The translations under genes and the position numbers were made by a program. The notes below the pieces were generated by a model. That model was given only the letters and a program-made list of their open reading frames with translations. It was not told the DNA's origin and made no database searches. Positions 45,541 to 55,930 of a DNA stretch of 64,000 nucleotides are shown here, piece by piece. Source of the stretch: Boletus sp. NGJ (taxonomy: Eukaryota; Basidiomycota; Agaricomycetes; Boletales; Boletaceae); assembly GCA_019096195.1 (NCBI GenBank), contig JAGTXK010000073.1, positions 1,674,001 to 1,738,000 of the forward strand, in the 5' to 3' direction. Within the stretch, counting starts at the first letter, position 1; each line of letters begins with the position of its first letter.

Positions 45541-46896
45541 GTGCAGGAGTTGCAACAATTTGTTGAAAGAGGCCTGCCAACCCTCAATCCTCAACAGACT
45601 ACTCTCTATGATGCAGTTATGAATAGTGTTATCAACTCCCTTGGATCTCCTTTCTTTCTTCATAGTGGTGGTGGATGTGGCAAGACTTATCTGGCAAGCC
45701 TTATCACTGCTTCTGTTTGTGCAAGAGGTGAAATTGTCCTTTGTATTGCCTCAACTGGTCTTGCCTCTCTTATACTTCCTGGTGGTTGTACAGCCCATTC
45801 ACACTTTAAAATTTCCATTCCCATTCATGAACAAAGCACTTGCAATATCAGGAAGGATGACCTTACCCATCAACTCCTTCAGCAGACCTCTCTTATCGTC
45901 TGGGTTGAAGCAGGTTCTCAACACCATTTTGTTCTAGAATCTATTGATTGCACTCTGCCTGACTTGCTCAATAGAGATCGCCCATTTGGAGGTATTACTG
46001 TCCTGCTTAGTGGAGACTTCAGGCAAACTCTACCTATCATTCAGCATGGATCAAGAGAGCAGATTCTTCCAGCTACTCTTACCCACTCCAATCTTTGGCC
46101 AAACATGAATGTTCACTATCTTTATCAAAACATGCATCTTGGCCAAGATCCAGAGTCTGATCAATGGGCACAGCAGCTTCTTCACATTGGTGTAACTGAT
46201 GGAGATCTTATACTTCCTGAACACATGCATTGTGGTAATGATATGCCTTCCCTCATCAATGCCATCTACTCCCAGCTTCTCACTGGAAACCAGCATCTTC
46301 CTGATCAATACTTTTTGGATCGTACCATCCTCAATCCTAGGAATGTCCAGGTCCATGAAATCAATGCCTCCATTTTAAACTCTGTTGCACCTCAAGAGGA
46401 ACTTACCTACCTTAGTGCAGACTCAGTCACTGATCAAGAATATGACTCTGTTCTACCAGAGGTCCTTCATACTTTCAATCCCTCTGGATTTCGCCTTCAT
46501 CAATTGGAGCTGAAGATTGGTGCACCACTTATGCTGCCACGCAACCTGGATCCTCTTCATGGTCTCTACAATGGAACCCGGTTGAGGCTGCTCAGATCCA
46601 CCTGCCGTATCTTGGAGTGTCAAGTATTGAGTGGGGATGATGGTAACAATCCCAACAATGTGGTCTTGATCCCTAGGTTGGCCCTTGACTCTGGTTTAGA
46701 AGATTCTCCAGCCCCATTTCGTCGCTTTCAATTTCCTGTACATCTGGCCTATGCTATGACTATCAACAAAGCTCAAGGTCAAACAGTCAAGCATATTGGT
46801 CTTGACTTGAGCACATCTGTTTTCTCTCATGGACAACTTTATGGGGCACTTTCATCGTTGTACTCATCCCAGAAACATCAAGGTCCTCTTTCCTGA
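45541..46896 (+). CDS. PIF1-type helicase domain of the Helitron
   Basis: An unbroken 451-residue frame. In the Helitron this is the C-terminal 5'-to-3' superfamily 1B helicase that unwinds the displaced strand. Motifs seen: QQTTLYDAVM (Q-motif-like, residue about 20), Walker A SGGGCGKTYL (about 41-50), STGLASLIL (motif Ia), Walker B region LIVWVEAGSQHH (about 119-130), VLLSGDFRQTLPII (motif III), and the end AYAMTINKAQGQTVKHIGLD with FSHGQLYGALS (motifs V and VI). Walker B normally reads WDEA; the Asp is Val here, and motif VI lacks the usual final Arg, so ATPase activity is doubtful. It is open only in this domain; the Rep part is broken. It is the longest intact frame in the window. Confidence 0.88.
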   Translation: MQELQQFVERGLPTLNPQQTTLYDAVMNSVINSLGSPFFLHSGGGCGKTYLASLITASVCARGEIVLCIASTGLASLILPGGCTAHSHFKISIPIHEQSTCNIRKDDLTHQLLQQTSLIVWVEAGSQHHFVLESIDCTLPDLLNRDRPFGGITVLLSGDFRQTLPIIQHGSREQILPATLTHSNLWPNMNVHYLYQNMHLGQDPESDQWAQQLLHIGVTDGDLILPEHMHCGNDMPSLINAIYSQLLTGNQHLPDQYFLDRTILNPRNVQVHEINASILNSVAPQEELTYLSADSVTDQEYDSVLPEVLHTFNPSGFRLHQLELKIGAPLMLPRNLDPLHGLYNGTRLRLLRSTCRILECQVLSGDDGNNPNNVVLIPRLALDSGLEDSPAPFRRFQFPVHLAYAMTINKAQGQTVKHIGLDLSTSVFSHGQLYGALSSLYSSQKHQGPLS

Positions 46897-47049
46897 TGAT
46901 CAACAAAATACTAAAACTGCAAATGTTGTTTGGAATGAAGTATTTAGAAACTTGGAACTTTGATTCAATTGTACTATAGTTGTATGATATGTAACAAAGC
47001 ATGAATTGTTTTGAAATGAAAGTAGAATGAAGTCTTCACTCCTTTTCAA

Positions 47050-47205
47050 ACTAAAATTCACAACTACCGAATCCAAGCACAGTGCTGAAGGCACGAAGCG
47101 AAGGATTCACATCTATCTCTCAAAAAAAAACTACAATTACCAAATCCAAGCACAGTGCCTTTGAAGGCACTGAAGCTTGAGGATTCGCTGTCTCCCCCCC
47201 TGTCG
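47050..47205 (+). repeat. two tandem ~78-nt units at the Helitron 3' side
   Basis: Units starting near 47053 and 47131 share AAATCCAAGCACAGTGC or its GAATCC variant, a GGCAC(T)GAAG word and GGATTC. They may be duplicated Helitron termini. Confidence 0.55.
47153..47172 (+). other. hairpin CAGTGCCTT-TG-AAGGCACTG, candidate Helitron 3' hairpin
   Basis: A perfect 9-bp stem with a 2-nt loop, followed by AAGCTTGAGGATTCGC. A second GC-rich palindrome, GGGCCGTCGGCCC, follows at 47205-47217. Helitrons end in a short hairpin close to their 3' border, so either could be it. Confidence 0.45.
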
Positions 47206-47439
47206 GGCCGTCGGCCCAACAGCGAGCCACCAGCTCATTGTAGATGATGGCACACCAAAGAAGACTTGGTGTCATAGAAAACCACAAATACCCTCTCTAT
47301 AAACTGTGATGGCTATGGAAACCAAATGAAAAAACTAGCTAATAGAGGCTAGCTGTTTGGAAACCATGCAAACCTGAAGTGTTGCTAGCCACTATATAAC
47401 CAAGGAAAAAACCTCAGAATGGAGTTGTGACACTGACAT

Positions 47440-48300
47440 AAATGACATGGGGGCCAAAAAACCCCTGGTTCAGAATCTTCTCATAGAATCTGATGTAGAT
47501 ATCCTAGCCATCCAAGAAATTCTGCTAGATGAAAACCCATATAATTTCTATCTTAAAGGGTATGAGATCTATGTAAAGAAAAAAAGGATGGATTCCAGAG
47601 TCAAATGTTACTAGTAAACAGAAACTACCCTTCATATGAAGTCAGCCTAAGCAAAGATAACTGCTTCATGTATGTGAAAGTAGTGAAATTCTGAGGAACT
47701 AAACCCTAGGACTTGCTCTCTATTTGCCTCCCTTCTGGAGGAAGTAACTGAAAGAAATATACAGAATGTCTACAAATGATTCTAAAGGAGTATGATGCAA
47801 TTATGGAGAAAGACCCTGGGGCATCAGTCATTGTCCTAGGAGACTTCAACATTAAGTGTAGACTCCTAGAAAAGAGAATTAAAACGAAAAAAAATTACCC
47901 TCATATGCCTAAAGATTATGGGAGATGGCTTCACATTGCATAGAAAAGGAACACAATGGTCAGATGTAGACAGCATCCTAGTCAACCCTAAAGCAGAGCA
48001 GGAACTAAATCCTGCAGACACAATCTATGAATGGATTAGCTATAGTGACCATTTTCCTCTGGTAGCAAAGCTTGTACCCAAAATGGAGGAAGAACATACC
48101 CCCTCCAGCAAGCCCAACTACTGATTCAATGTGGATCTTGTCAAAGGACATATCCTTCCAATAGATCCAATAGAGACTGAAGAAGAGCTAAATGAAAGTG
48201 CAAAGCAATTCTGCACTACTATTAATGCTGAAGCAATGGATTTGGAGATAAAGCAACAAGTTTTAAATGGCAAAGTCTTTCTCAATACCTAGTTAGTACC
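47440..48300 (+). pseudogene. LINE endonuclease (exonuclease-endonuclease-phosphatase fold) fragment
   Basis: Plus-strand coding pieces of an AP-endonuclease-like domain, the N-terminal part of the LINE ORF2 polyprotein that nicks target DNA. Readable segments are NLLIESDVDILAIQEILLDE (47470), NPYNFYLKGYEIYVK, VIVLGDFNIKCRLLEKR (47830) with the catalytic GDFN, and a final ISYSDHFPLVAKL (48040) with the catalytic SDH. After about 48125 a helical block follows (VKGHILPIDPIETEEELN) as in the linker before reverse transcriptase. No reverse transcriptase was found: the copy is truncated. Frames change near 47590, 47700 and 47900. A Tad-like fungal LINE is likely. Confidence 0.65.
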
Positions 48301-48624
48301 ATGGTGAGGGACCACACGGAAATCCTAGGTGCTGTGATACATTTTTCACTACTAATTGTGTAGCCAAAGCATAGTCCAATTAGCCAAAGTTGTGGTGTAT
48401 TAGGAATTTTGGTAGTGTTGCAAGATCTTTCTTACACTGCCACACCATGAAAAATCTGACAGAGTCCAAAAATGCCAAAAACGCGATTTAGTGGACACAT
48501 AAACTCACGCCTCTTGCGCACCATGGCAAACTCGACCAAACAAATGGCCAGACCCTATACATGGGGGTGGACACAACAACTACAATTGGTAGTCAGCTTA
48601 ACTAGTTTAACACTTTTTCAAGCA

Positions 48625-49135
48625 CAACCAATGAATGGTCTATGAAGCTACCTGATGATGATGATGATGATTTGACTCATTGGTAGTGAGATCACTTTGC
48701 TTGTCGCTTTGCTGGTGTTTCTCTACATGCACTCCTTTGAAAATAGACATTCGGTAGTACCAATGAATGGTCTCCAGATGCTTTCTGATGGGCCCGGTTT
48801 GATTGACCGGTCTGTTGTTAGCTAGACCACTTTGCTACTTTGTTTATGTCTACCACGGGATGATTGATTAGCCAGCCGTTGTTGTAGTGACCACTTTCCT
48901 GACAACCAATGAATGGTCTGTGAAACTATCTAATGATGATATCTAATCATTTGAATCATTAGTAGTGAGATCACTTTGCTTGTCGCTTTGCTAGTGTTTT
49001 TCCTGGTGAAGCTCCTCTGAAAGTAGACATTTGGGAGTACCAATGAATGATCTCCAGACCTATCTGATGGGCCCGGTTTGATTGACCGGTCTGTTGTTAG
49101 CCAGATCACTTTGCTACTTTCCTAATGTCTGCTTT
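48625..49135 (+). repeat. tandem repeat array with two-monomer higher-order unit
   Basis: The word ACCAATGAATGGTCT (one copy GATCT) starts at 48628, 48758, 48905 and 49039. Monomers of about 130-147 nt alternate in two types. Type one contains GTGAGATCACTTTGCTTGTC, type two contains GATGGGCCCGGTTTGATTGA. The dimer period is about 278 nt. The array ends just before the 18S relic. Confidence 0.8.
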
Positions 49136-49153
49136 CCTGACTTCACATGCATT

Positions 49154-49966
49154 GAAAATGATCAAATACTGTTGTAGTCTTAACATTAAACTATGCTGAC
49201 TAGGGATTGGGTGACCTCTTTTTGATGTGTCACTCAGCACCTTATAAAGAATCAAAGTCTTTCGGTTTTGGGAAGAGTATGGTCACAAGGCTGAAACTTA
49301 AAGGAATTGATGGAAGGGCACCACTAGGAGTGGAGCCTGCAGCTTAATTTGACTCAACATGGGGAAACTCACTAGGTTCAGACATGACTAGAATTGACAA
49401 ATTGATAGCTCTTTCATGATTTTATGAATGGTGGTGCATGGCCATTCTTAGTTGGTGAAGGGATTTGTCTAGTTAATTCTGATAATGAACAAGACCTTAA
49501 CCTGCTAAATAGTCAGGCTGGCTTTTGCTGGTCTCTGGCTTCTTAGAGGGATTGTTGGCATCTAGCTGACCAAAGTTGAGGCAATAATAGGTCTGTGATG
49601 CCCTTAGATATTCTGGGCCACATGTGCACTACACTAACAGAGCCAGCAAGTTCTTTTTCTTCATCAGAATGTCTGGGTAATCTTGTGAAACTCTATCATG
49701 CTGGGGATAGAGCATTGCAATTATTACTCTTCAACGAGAAATTCCTAGTCAGTGTGAGTTATCAGCTCATGTTGATTATGTCCCTGCCCTTTGTACACAC
49801 TGCCTATCACTACTACCAATTGAATGGCTTAGTGAGGTCTCTGAATTGGGCTTTGGGGAGCCAGCAATGGCACTCCTGTTGCTAAGAAGCTGATCAAACT
49901 TGGTCATTTGGAGGAAGTAAAAGTCGTAACAAGATTTCTGTAGGTGAACCTATAGAAGGATCATTA
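49154..49966 (+). pseudogene. 18S (SSU) rRNA 3' fragment, decayed
   Basis: The sequence follows the 3' half of nuclear 18S rRNA from GAAAATGATCAAATACTG (consensus GAAAACGATCAGATACCG) to the end TAGAAGGATCATTA. Landmarks are CTGAAACTTAAAGGAATTGA, GCTTAATTTGACTCAACA, AGGTCTGTGATGCCCTTAGA and GTAACAAGATTTCTGTAGGT. Most differences from the fungal consensus are C to T or G to A, many at CpG. The 5' half is absent, replaced by the tandem array. It is a nuclear pseudogene fragment, not a working rRNA gene. Confidence 0.93.
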
Positions 49967-49987
49967 TTGAAATCTGAGGGGGGGGGA
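49967..49987 (+). other. ITS1, first part
   Basis: Short ITS1 remnant after the 18S end (TTGAAATCTGAGGGGGGG), cut by Gypsy element C. Confidence 0.75.
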
Positions 49988-50308
49988 TGAAATGAACTTT
50001 CTAAGCCTCCAATTATCCCAAGGTGATTCCGAGACTTTCAAGCATTCCGGGCCATCCCGACCCGTCCGATTTCATAGTTGCAGCACGTGTACGCCTAGAC
50101 CTCATAGTCTAGAACCCTACATCATAGACTACGTCACATGGAACTCTCTAGTATATTCTATACCGGCCCTATAGTTGGTCTGTGCGCCTTCCCACATGTA
50201 TATAATGGTAGCATACTTGTCATAGATACACATCTTCAGAATTGTCCTTTTACACTAGGAATATTGTCTCTAGGGGTGACTCTTAGCATTGTAGGCTTTT
50301 TCCTTTCA
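49988..50308 (+). repeat. 5' LTR of Gypsy element C
   Basis: 321 nt, TGAAATGAACTTTC to TTTCCTTTCA. It contains a TATA-like TGTATATAATGG (about 50196) and aligns with the LTRs of A and B in its 3' third. Confidence 0.9.
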
Positions 50309-50559
50309 AATTCCAAAGATAACCCTTGACCACTGGGCACTTTGCCTCTTGGTCGCTATCCCTCCCAGTTACTGCCTTGCCGCCACACTTTGCAGGCACA
50401 CTTGCCCTCTCTTCATTGCCTATTCCTCCCCACATCAATCCTCAGAGGAACTGCAGTCCCTTGTTAGTGTTAAGCATAAAGTCCAGCCTTTTACAGTGGT
50501 CGCTAGCACAGGGGTACATTGTGACTGCAGGAGAAGATAAGGAGGCCTAGGTCCCCTTT

Positions 50560-52480
50560 TGACTGATAAAACTTTTGCATGTTGTGTGCCCACCACTTCC
50601 CTTGCCTTACAGCTTCTCACCATTGGCATATGTACCTGCCCGTGTTTCATGCATATCGACGGTCATTGGCAATCGTACTTGCCTGAGTCTTCGTCGCCCC
50701 TACCCCATTATTCCATGTAATTCCAGGCGTGCTGCCAAGCACTGCCAGGTCACATCTATTCCCCATCATAACTCGCTGCCAGCCGTTCCTGGCATGAGTT
50801 TCGTTGGCATCTCGCCACCACACCCTATTCCCACTGTCCATGCTTTACTCTCTTTCGTCGCTTGTTTCAGTGACTTCGTCACACCAACCCTAACCATTTA
50901 CTCATTGAGGTACTTACCACCCTCCTATATCACCTCGATGCCCAATACACCTAATGAGGTCCTTCAACTCACCCGCACCAACCCCCGGCCCGGCCTGCCA
51001 GAGTACCTTTGGGGAAATGGCGGCAGCCCTGGAAGGGATTAGGGTCGATACCACATCAACCTCCACTCCATCCATTGAATCACCCACACCAGTCTCCGCC
51101 TTAGCAAGGGGCATCATCCAACCTCAGATTCCCCCAGCCCTCGTTTCCACTATGTCTATGAACCCCTTGCTACACCAAAGACACCAAGTCCCCGCCATGG
51201 ATTCTGTTGGAACATGATTTGCCGTGCTCGATGTGTGGCAAAAAATATATGCCCATGCAGGCTCAATGGCTGGCCCGCCACCACCGCTGCCTGCAAACCT
51301 TTCATTATGAGCCATCCCCTCGCAACTGACACCACCCTGATGGCCACTCCTGTCCATCCCATTATTCACCCCATCCCCTGGGACTCCTCGTGACCCAGCA
51401 CATGGATTCCCCACTACCTCTCCAAAACTGGACAAGTTTCTAGCTGCCAAGCCTGAATACTATAACGGTGACAAAGAAAAATTTGTTTTGTGGTGAAGGA
51501 CCATGAAACTATACCTGTCAGGCTTCGAGACCACGCCTCAGGATTACCAAAAAATCCTGATTGTCCTTTCTTACCTCTGTGGAAGCAACCCCATGGGACG
51601 TTTCGGAGACCTCATGATGACGCAAGGGGCTGTCCACATCCTCACATTCACAAGCTTCGAAGAGAAGCTAAAGAAAAACTTCCAACCTGCAAACCTGAAG
51701 TGGGTGGCACAACAGAAGCTAATGGCCCTTAAGCAAGGCAAGGACACAGTGGAAGACTATTTCACCAAGCTGTACTACTTCGCTGAAGAAGCAGAATTCA
51801 ACATTGGGTACAATGGATGAGTAGTGGTGGATCTGGTACAATGAGCTGTCCATTCGGACATGGTCGAGTTTGTCGAGAGGAACCAGCCTCACCTGATTGA
51901 GTCCACGGACGTACACCTGTGGGAGAAAGCCCTGGTCAGGGCAGCAGATATCCTGGCTGAAATCACAGACTGCAAGTGGTTGGTCTACATGACAGGCCCG
52001 ACGTACTCCCCAAGGTTCATCCCCCAACCAAAATACACTCCCCCTGCCAGCACCCCACCTGCTACGGCCGCTCCCATAGCTAAACCACACCCTAATGCAA
52101 CCAGCACATTCTCCGGACAAGGAGCACCAATGGAGTTGAATAAGGCGCGTGCAGCAGGAGTCTGCCGCAAATGCTCCAAACTGTGGCTGTGTGTGGAGCA
52201 CCCACCTTGACCTCGCCCCTGACAGGCAAGGAGCATTATGATAAACGGACAAGAGATAGCTCTGGAAATGTTCTCCCAAATACGTAGTATGATGGCAGAT
52301 GCAGAGCAAGAACCCGTCATACAATTTCCCCCTGTTGTGAGAGAAGACTCGTCTTTTCTCCCTGTACAGTACACAGTGGTCGACCTACTGTACAATGTAA
52401 AATGTTGCCAGGAAATTGATTCTCCATTCTGTGCAACAACAAGATCAATGACAAGGAGGTATGGGTGAATCTCCCAAAAA
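50560..52480 (+). pseudogene. leader and gag region of Gypsy element C (fossil)
   Basis: Plus-strand gag remnant. The N-terminal part contains PAPTPGPACQSTFGEM (50965), followed by a conserved gag core (EEKLKKNFQPANLKWVAQQK near 51660, QGKDTVEDYFTKLYYFAEEA near 51738) and a Cys segment CRKCSKLWLCVEHPP near 52165. It aligns with A and B. It is broken in several places. Confidence 0.8.
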
Positions 52481-52744
52481 AGCAAGTCACCCCAGTAGTG
52501 GAGGTCCCAGCAAGCCCCTAGATAATGAAAATCACCAAGCGTCCTAAGACTGAGTGGAAAATGATATTCCATCCATCAGTAAAAAAAGGATGATGGACCA
52601 AATGATGCAAGCACGATACCCTGCAAGCATCCGAAAGAAAAGGAGACTGAATGAAGGGAAGGGACATCCTCTCGTCCTTGGTTGAACACGTTGGACCCAT
52701 GGTCTATATGCTGGATGAAGGCACAGGTGGAGCATCCTGAGGTC

Positions 52745-55075
52745 GAGTGGCCATCAGGCACCTGAAGTCCTTTGTTCATGAAACCAAGGCAATCGAAGTG
52801 TCCCAGAACCTCATTCAGGAACTCCAGGAAATGACACCAGAAAATGCATACTGGGTACTGTGTGATCTACAAAACCCCCCCCCCCCCACTTCAGAAAAGC
52901 GTCACCATGTGCGACGAAAAGAAACTCCCTTGAAATCCCTGTAAAACTCAGTATCTCGAGTGGAGAACAAGTAGAAGTCAAGGTACTCATTGACTCAGGG
53001 TGCACTGGGTCATCAATCCACCAAGACTTCGTCACTAAAAGGGGGGTGCAAATGCACTCATTACCCCACGCACTCATGATGTATAACGCCAACAGTACCA
53101 CCAATACTGGAGGCAAGATTGAAAAATTCGTCATAGTCGAGTTACAGGTCCAGGACCACAAGGAACAAATTGCCCTAGTGGTAACCAACCTAGGGCCCAA
53201 TACGATCTTCCTCGGTCATGATTGGCTGAAGCTACACAACCCAGCCATCGACTGGAAGACCAGAAGAATTTCCTTCCAATGTGAGAATGACCACACAACT
53301 GCATCACTAGACAATGAAGATGACAAACTGGACAAGGACTTTGCCCCTTCACAGGGAGACTGGCTATTCCGACTGGACACCGATGAATACCTATGAAACA
53401 TCGCCACGGAAGTAGCCATCAAAGACTATGCCCAAAAAAAGAAAAAGACCTTCAAGGAAGTGGCCCCTTAGTACATCCACAACTTCAAGGATGTATTTGC
53501 AAAAGAAAGCTTCGACATGCTCCCACCAAGACGACCTTGGGACCACGCAATCAAACTCCTCCCAGGAAACCACGAGGTAGACTGCAAGGTTTACCCTCTA
53601 AACCTGGGAGAATAAAAGGAGCTTGATGTGTTCCTCAAAGAAAACCTTAAATCCAGGAGAATACGCCCCTCGAAATCCCCTTTCACCTCCGCCTTCTTCT
53701 TTATCAAGAAGAAAGATGACCACCTTCGCTCCGTGCAGGACTACTGCAAACTCAACGCGGTAACCCGCTGGAACTGATACCCCCTCCCCCTTATCGCTGA
53801 ACTCGTCGACAAACTCAAAGCAGCAAAGTACTACACCAAGTTCGATGTGAGATGGGGATACAACAACGTAAGAATGGCAGAAGGAGATGAGTGGAAAGTG
53901 GCATTCCGGACGAACCACGGGCTCTTTGAGCCACTCATGATGTTCTTCGGTTTAACCAACTCACCAGTGACGTTCCAGATGATGATGAACTTGCTCTTCA
54001 AGGGGTTGGTAGACCGAGGTGTAGTGATAGTGTACATCAACGATATCATGATATTCACAAGAACCGTCGAAGAGCACCACAAGGTAGTACGTGAAGTACT
54101 ATAAATCTTAAGGGATGCCCATTTGTACTTGAGGCACGATATGTAAGTGCGATTTTGAGGCCCAGGAAACTGAATTCCTCGGCCTCATTGTCACCCAAGA
54201 CATGGTTAAGATGGACCCCAAGAAGATCTCTGCGATCACCAACTGGCCGACCCCAACCTCCAAAAAGACACTCTGAGGTTTCTTAGGATTCCTCAACTTC
54301 TATTGCCACTTCGTTAAAAACTTCGCCATGATCGCATGTCCACTCAACGCACTCACATCGGTGAAGAAAGAATTTATCTGGTCGGACGACTGCCAGAAGG
54401 CCTTCAAAGGCCTCAAGGCAACAATCATGAGCGCCCCTGCCCTTGCCATGCCAATGGACACCGATCCCTACTGGGTTGAGACCGACAGCTCAGGCATCAG
54501 CATTGGTGCTGTGCTCTCCCAGAAGCATGATGGGCTTTGGCACCCCATCGCCTTCATATCACAGTCCCTCAATGACGCAGAACGAAATTACCATGCCGCT
54601 GACCTGGAGATGCTGGCAATCATCTACACCCTCAATGAGTGGTTCCAGTACCTCCTTGATGCTGCCCACCCAGTCGAAATCCTCACTGACCACAAAAACC
54701 TTCAATTCTTCCGCTGACCTCAGGACCTTTCCCACTGTCAAGCCTGGTGGCAGCAGATACTCCAGGAATACTCCCTGGTTATCACTCACTGCTCGGGTAT
54801 GTAAGGAACACACTTGGGAGCCAAAAAAGAATGTCACCAACGCACCGCAGCTTGTCAAGAAGTTTCACCACAACAATCCCTCCGTAGTACACTCCCTTGA
54901 TGTGATGTGCAACTGCCCCCTCTGCACATATCAGACAACTCTCCTCGCCAACGCTACCTTCTGTTCCTATGCCACCTCGCTCAATCGCCTCCCCAATCAT
55001 CTCTTCGACATTCCCTCACCCAACTCTGAGCCAATCCTTTCTGGCATCCTAGTCAACCAGGAGTTTGACCCTTGA
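52745..55075 (+). pseudogene. pol region of Gypsy element C (fossil)
   Basis: Parts in order: protease (about 52960-53395), reverse transcriptase (about 53560-54110), RNase H (about 54330-54780, with ETDSSGISIGAVLSQKHDG) and a tail equivalent to the end of the chromodomain region of A (CNCPLCTYQTTLLAN near 54910). It is a broken fossil. Similarity to A is high and many CpG sites survive. Confidence 0.82.
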
Positions 55076-55086
55076 AAAGGGGGTAA

Positions 55087-55395
55087 TGAAACGAACTTTC
55101 CGAGCCTCCAATTATCCCAAGGTGATTCTGAGACTTCCGAGCATTCCAGGCCATTTCAACCCTTCCAATTTCATAGTTGCAGCACGTGTATGCCTAGACC
55201 TCATAGTCTAGAACCCTACGTCACATAGAACTCTCTAGTATATTCTATACCGGCCTCATAGTTGGTCTGTGCACCTTCCCATACGTATATAATGGTAGCA
55301 TACTTGTCATAGATACGCATCTTCAGAATTGTCCTTTTACACTAGGAATATCGTCTCTAGGGGTGACTCTTAGCGTTGTGGGCTTTTTCCTTTCA
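55087..55395 (+). repeat. 3' LTR of Gypsy element C
   Basis: 309 nt, TGAAACGAACTTTCCGAG to TTTCCTTTCA, directly after the purine tract AAAAGGGGG. Confidence 0.9.
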
Positions 55396-55568
55396 GGGGG
55401 GGGGGAAGATGAAGGAGTGAAAACTGTCCCTGGCCCCACCTCTGGGTGGGGCATGTGCACATCTTCCTTTTCATTGATATCTTTCTCACACACAACACAC
55501 ACTGTCATATGTCTATAGAATGTATTGAAAACCATCTGGATGGATGGTCAATAATAATAATATTAAAT
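55396..55568 (+). other. ITS1, remaining part
   Basis: ITS1 sequence resuming after the Gypsy insertion. It has GTGGGGCATGTGCACATCTT and a pyrimidine-rich stretch with CTCACACACAACACACACTG. The CATGTGCAC block with flanking TC-rich sequence is typical of many Boletales ITS1 regions, from memory. Confidence 0.7.
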
Positions 55569-55703
55569 CATACAACTTTCAGCAATGGATCTCTTGGCTC
55601 TTGCATTGAGGAAGAATGCAGTGAATTGCAATAAGTAATGTAAATTGCAGATTTTCAGTAAATCTTTGAATCTTTGAATGCACCTTGCACTGTTTGAGTG
55701 TTA
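55569..55703 (+). pseudogene. 5.8S rRNA, decayed
   Basis: Matches fungal 5.8S from ACAACTTTCAGCAATGGATC through CTTTGAATGCACCTTGC to GTTTGAGTGT. Relative to the fungal consensus nearly all former CpG sites read TG or CA (AACGG to AATGG, CTCGC to CTTGC, AACGC to AATGC, GCGCT to GCACT). About 25 nt near the 3' end (the CTTGGTATTCCGAGG helix) are missing. It is not functional. Confidence 0.92.
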
Positions 55704-55930
55704 TTTGAATTTCTCAAACTCCATGTCTTTTTTAGAGCATGAGCTTTGGAATTAGGGGCTGCTGGCGGTGAAAAGCCATCAGCTCTCCTGAAATGCATTA
55801 GCAAAGGACAGGGCAAGTCTTTGACATACATGGCCTTCAACATGATAATGATTGTTGTGGCTAGAAGTATCAAACATGCATGAATCTTGTTATGATATGA
55901 ATATTTTCAAACTTTTTATCTCTCTTTACT
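55704..55930 (+). other. ITS2, decayed; rDNA relic ends here
   Basis: ITS2 landmark CTCTCCTGAAATGCATTAGC is at 55781-55800. No 28S start (TTGACCTCAAATCAGG) follows, so the rDNA fragment ends within or just after ITS2. Confidence 0.75.

Larger units (their letters stand above)
41300..47240 (+). mobile_element. Helitron (RepHel type), decayed
   Basis: A rolling-circle transposon on the plus strand, carrying a Rep/zinc-finger part (about 42370-45240) and a PIF1-type helicase (45541-46896), the diagnostic RepHel pairing. A Gln-rich N-terminal part lies upstream (41640-42000). Two short hairpins lie downstream (47153-47172 and 47205-47217), where Helitrons carry a 3' terminal hairpin. Exact ends were not fixed: I did not find a clear 5' TC or 3' CTRR border. 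A foreign fragment (about 45187-45480) interrupts it between Rep and helicase. Confidence 0.8.
49988..55395 (+). mobile_element. Gypsy element C (chromovirus lineage), inserted in the ITS1 of the rDNA relic
   Basis: A plus-strand Ty3/Gypsy fossil with LTRs at 49988-50308 and 55087-55395, both TGAAA...TTTCA. It lies inside a G-run of ITS1, so the target duplication is hidden in the Gs. The two LTRs differ at about 25 of 310 positions plus one short gap by eye, almost all transitions (about 92% identity). Gag, protease, reverse transcriptase, RNase H and a chromodomain-side tail are recognised. It is broken, with roughly ten breaks. It retains many CpG dinucleotides and seems the youngest of the three Gypsy copies. 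Confidence 0.92.

Noticed and set aside
48300-49153. Possible group I intron in front of the 18S fragment
   Set aside because: The sequence is a tandem array and no 18S resumes upstream of it. No conserved intron core was seen, so truncation is the simpler reading.
49154-55930. Functional rDNA unit
   Set aside because: Both ends are missing, the 5.8S has lost part of its 3' helix and CpG sites are mutated throughout.
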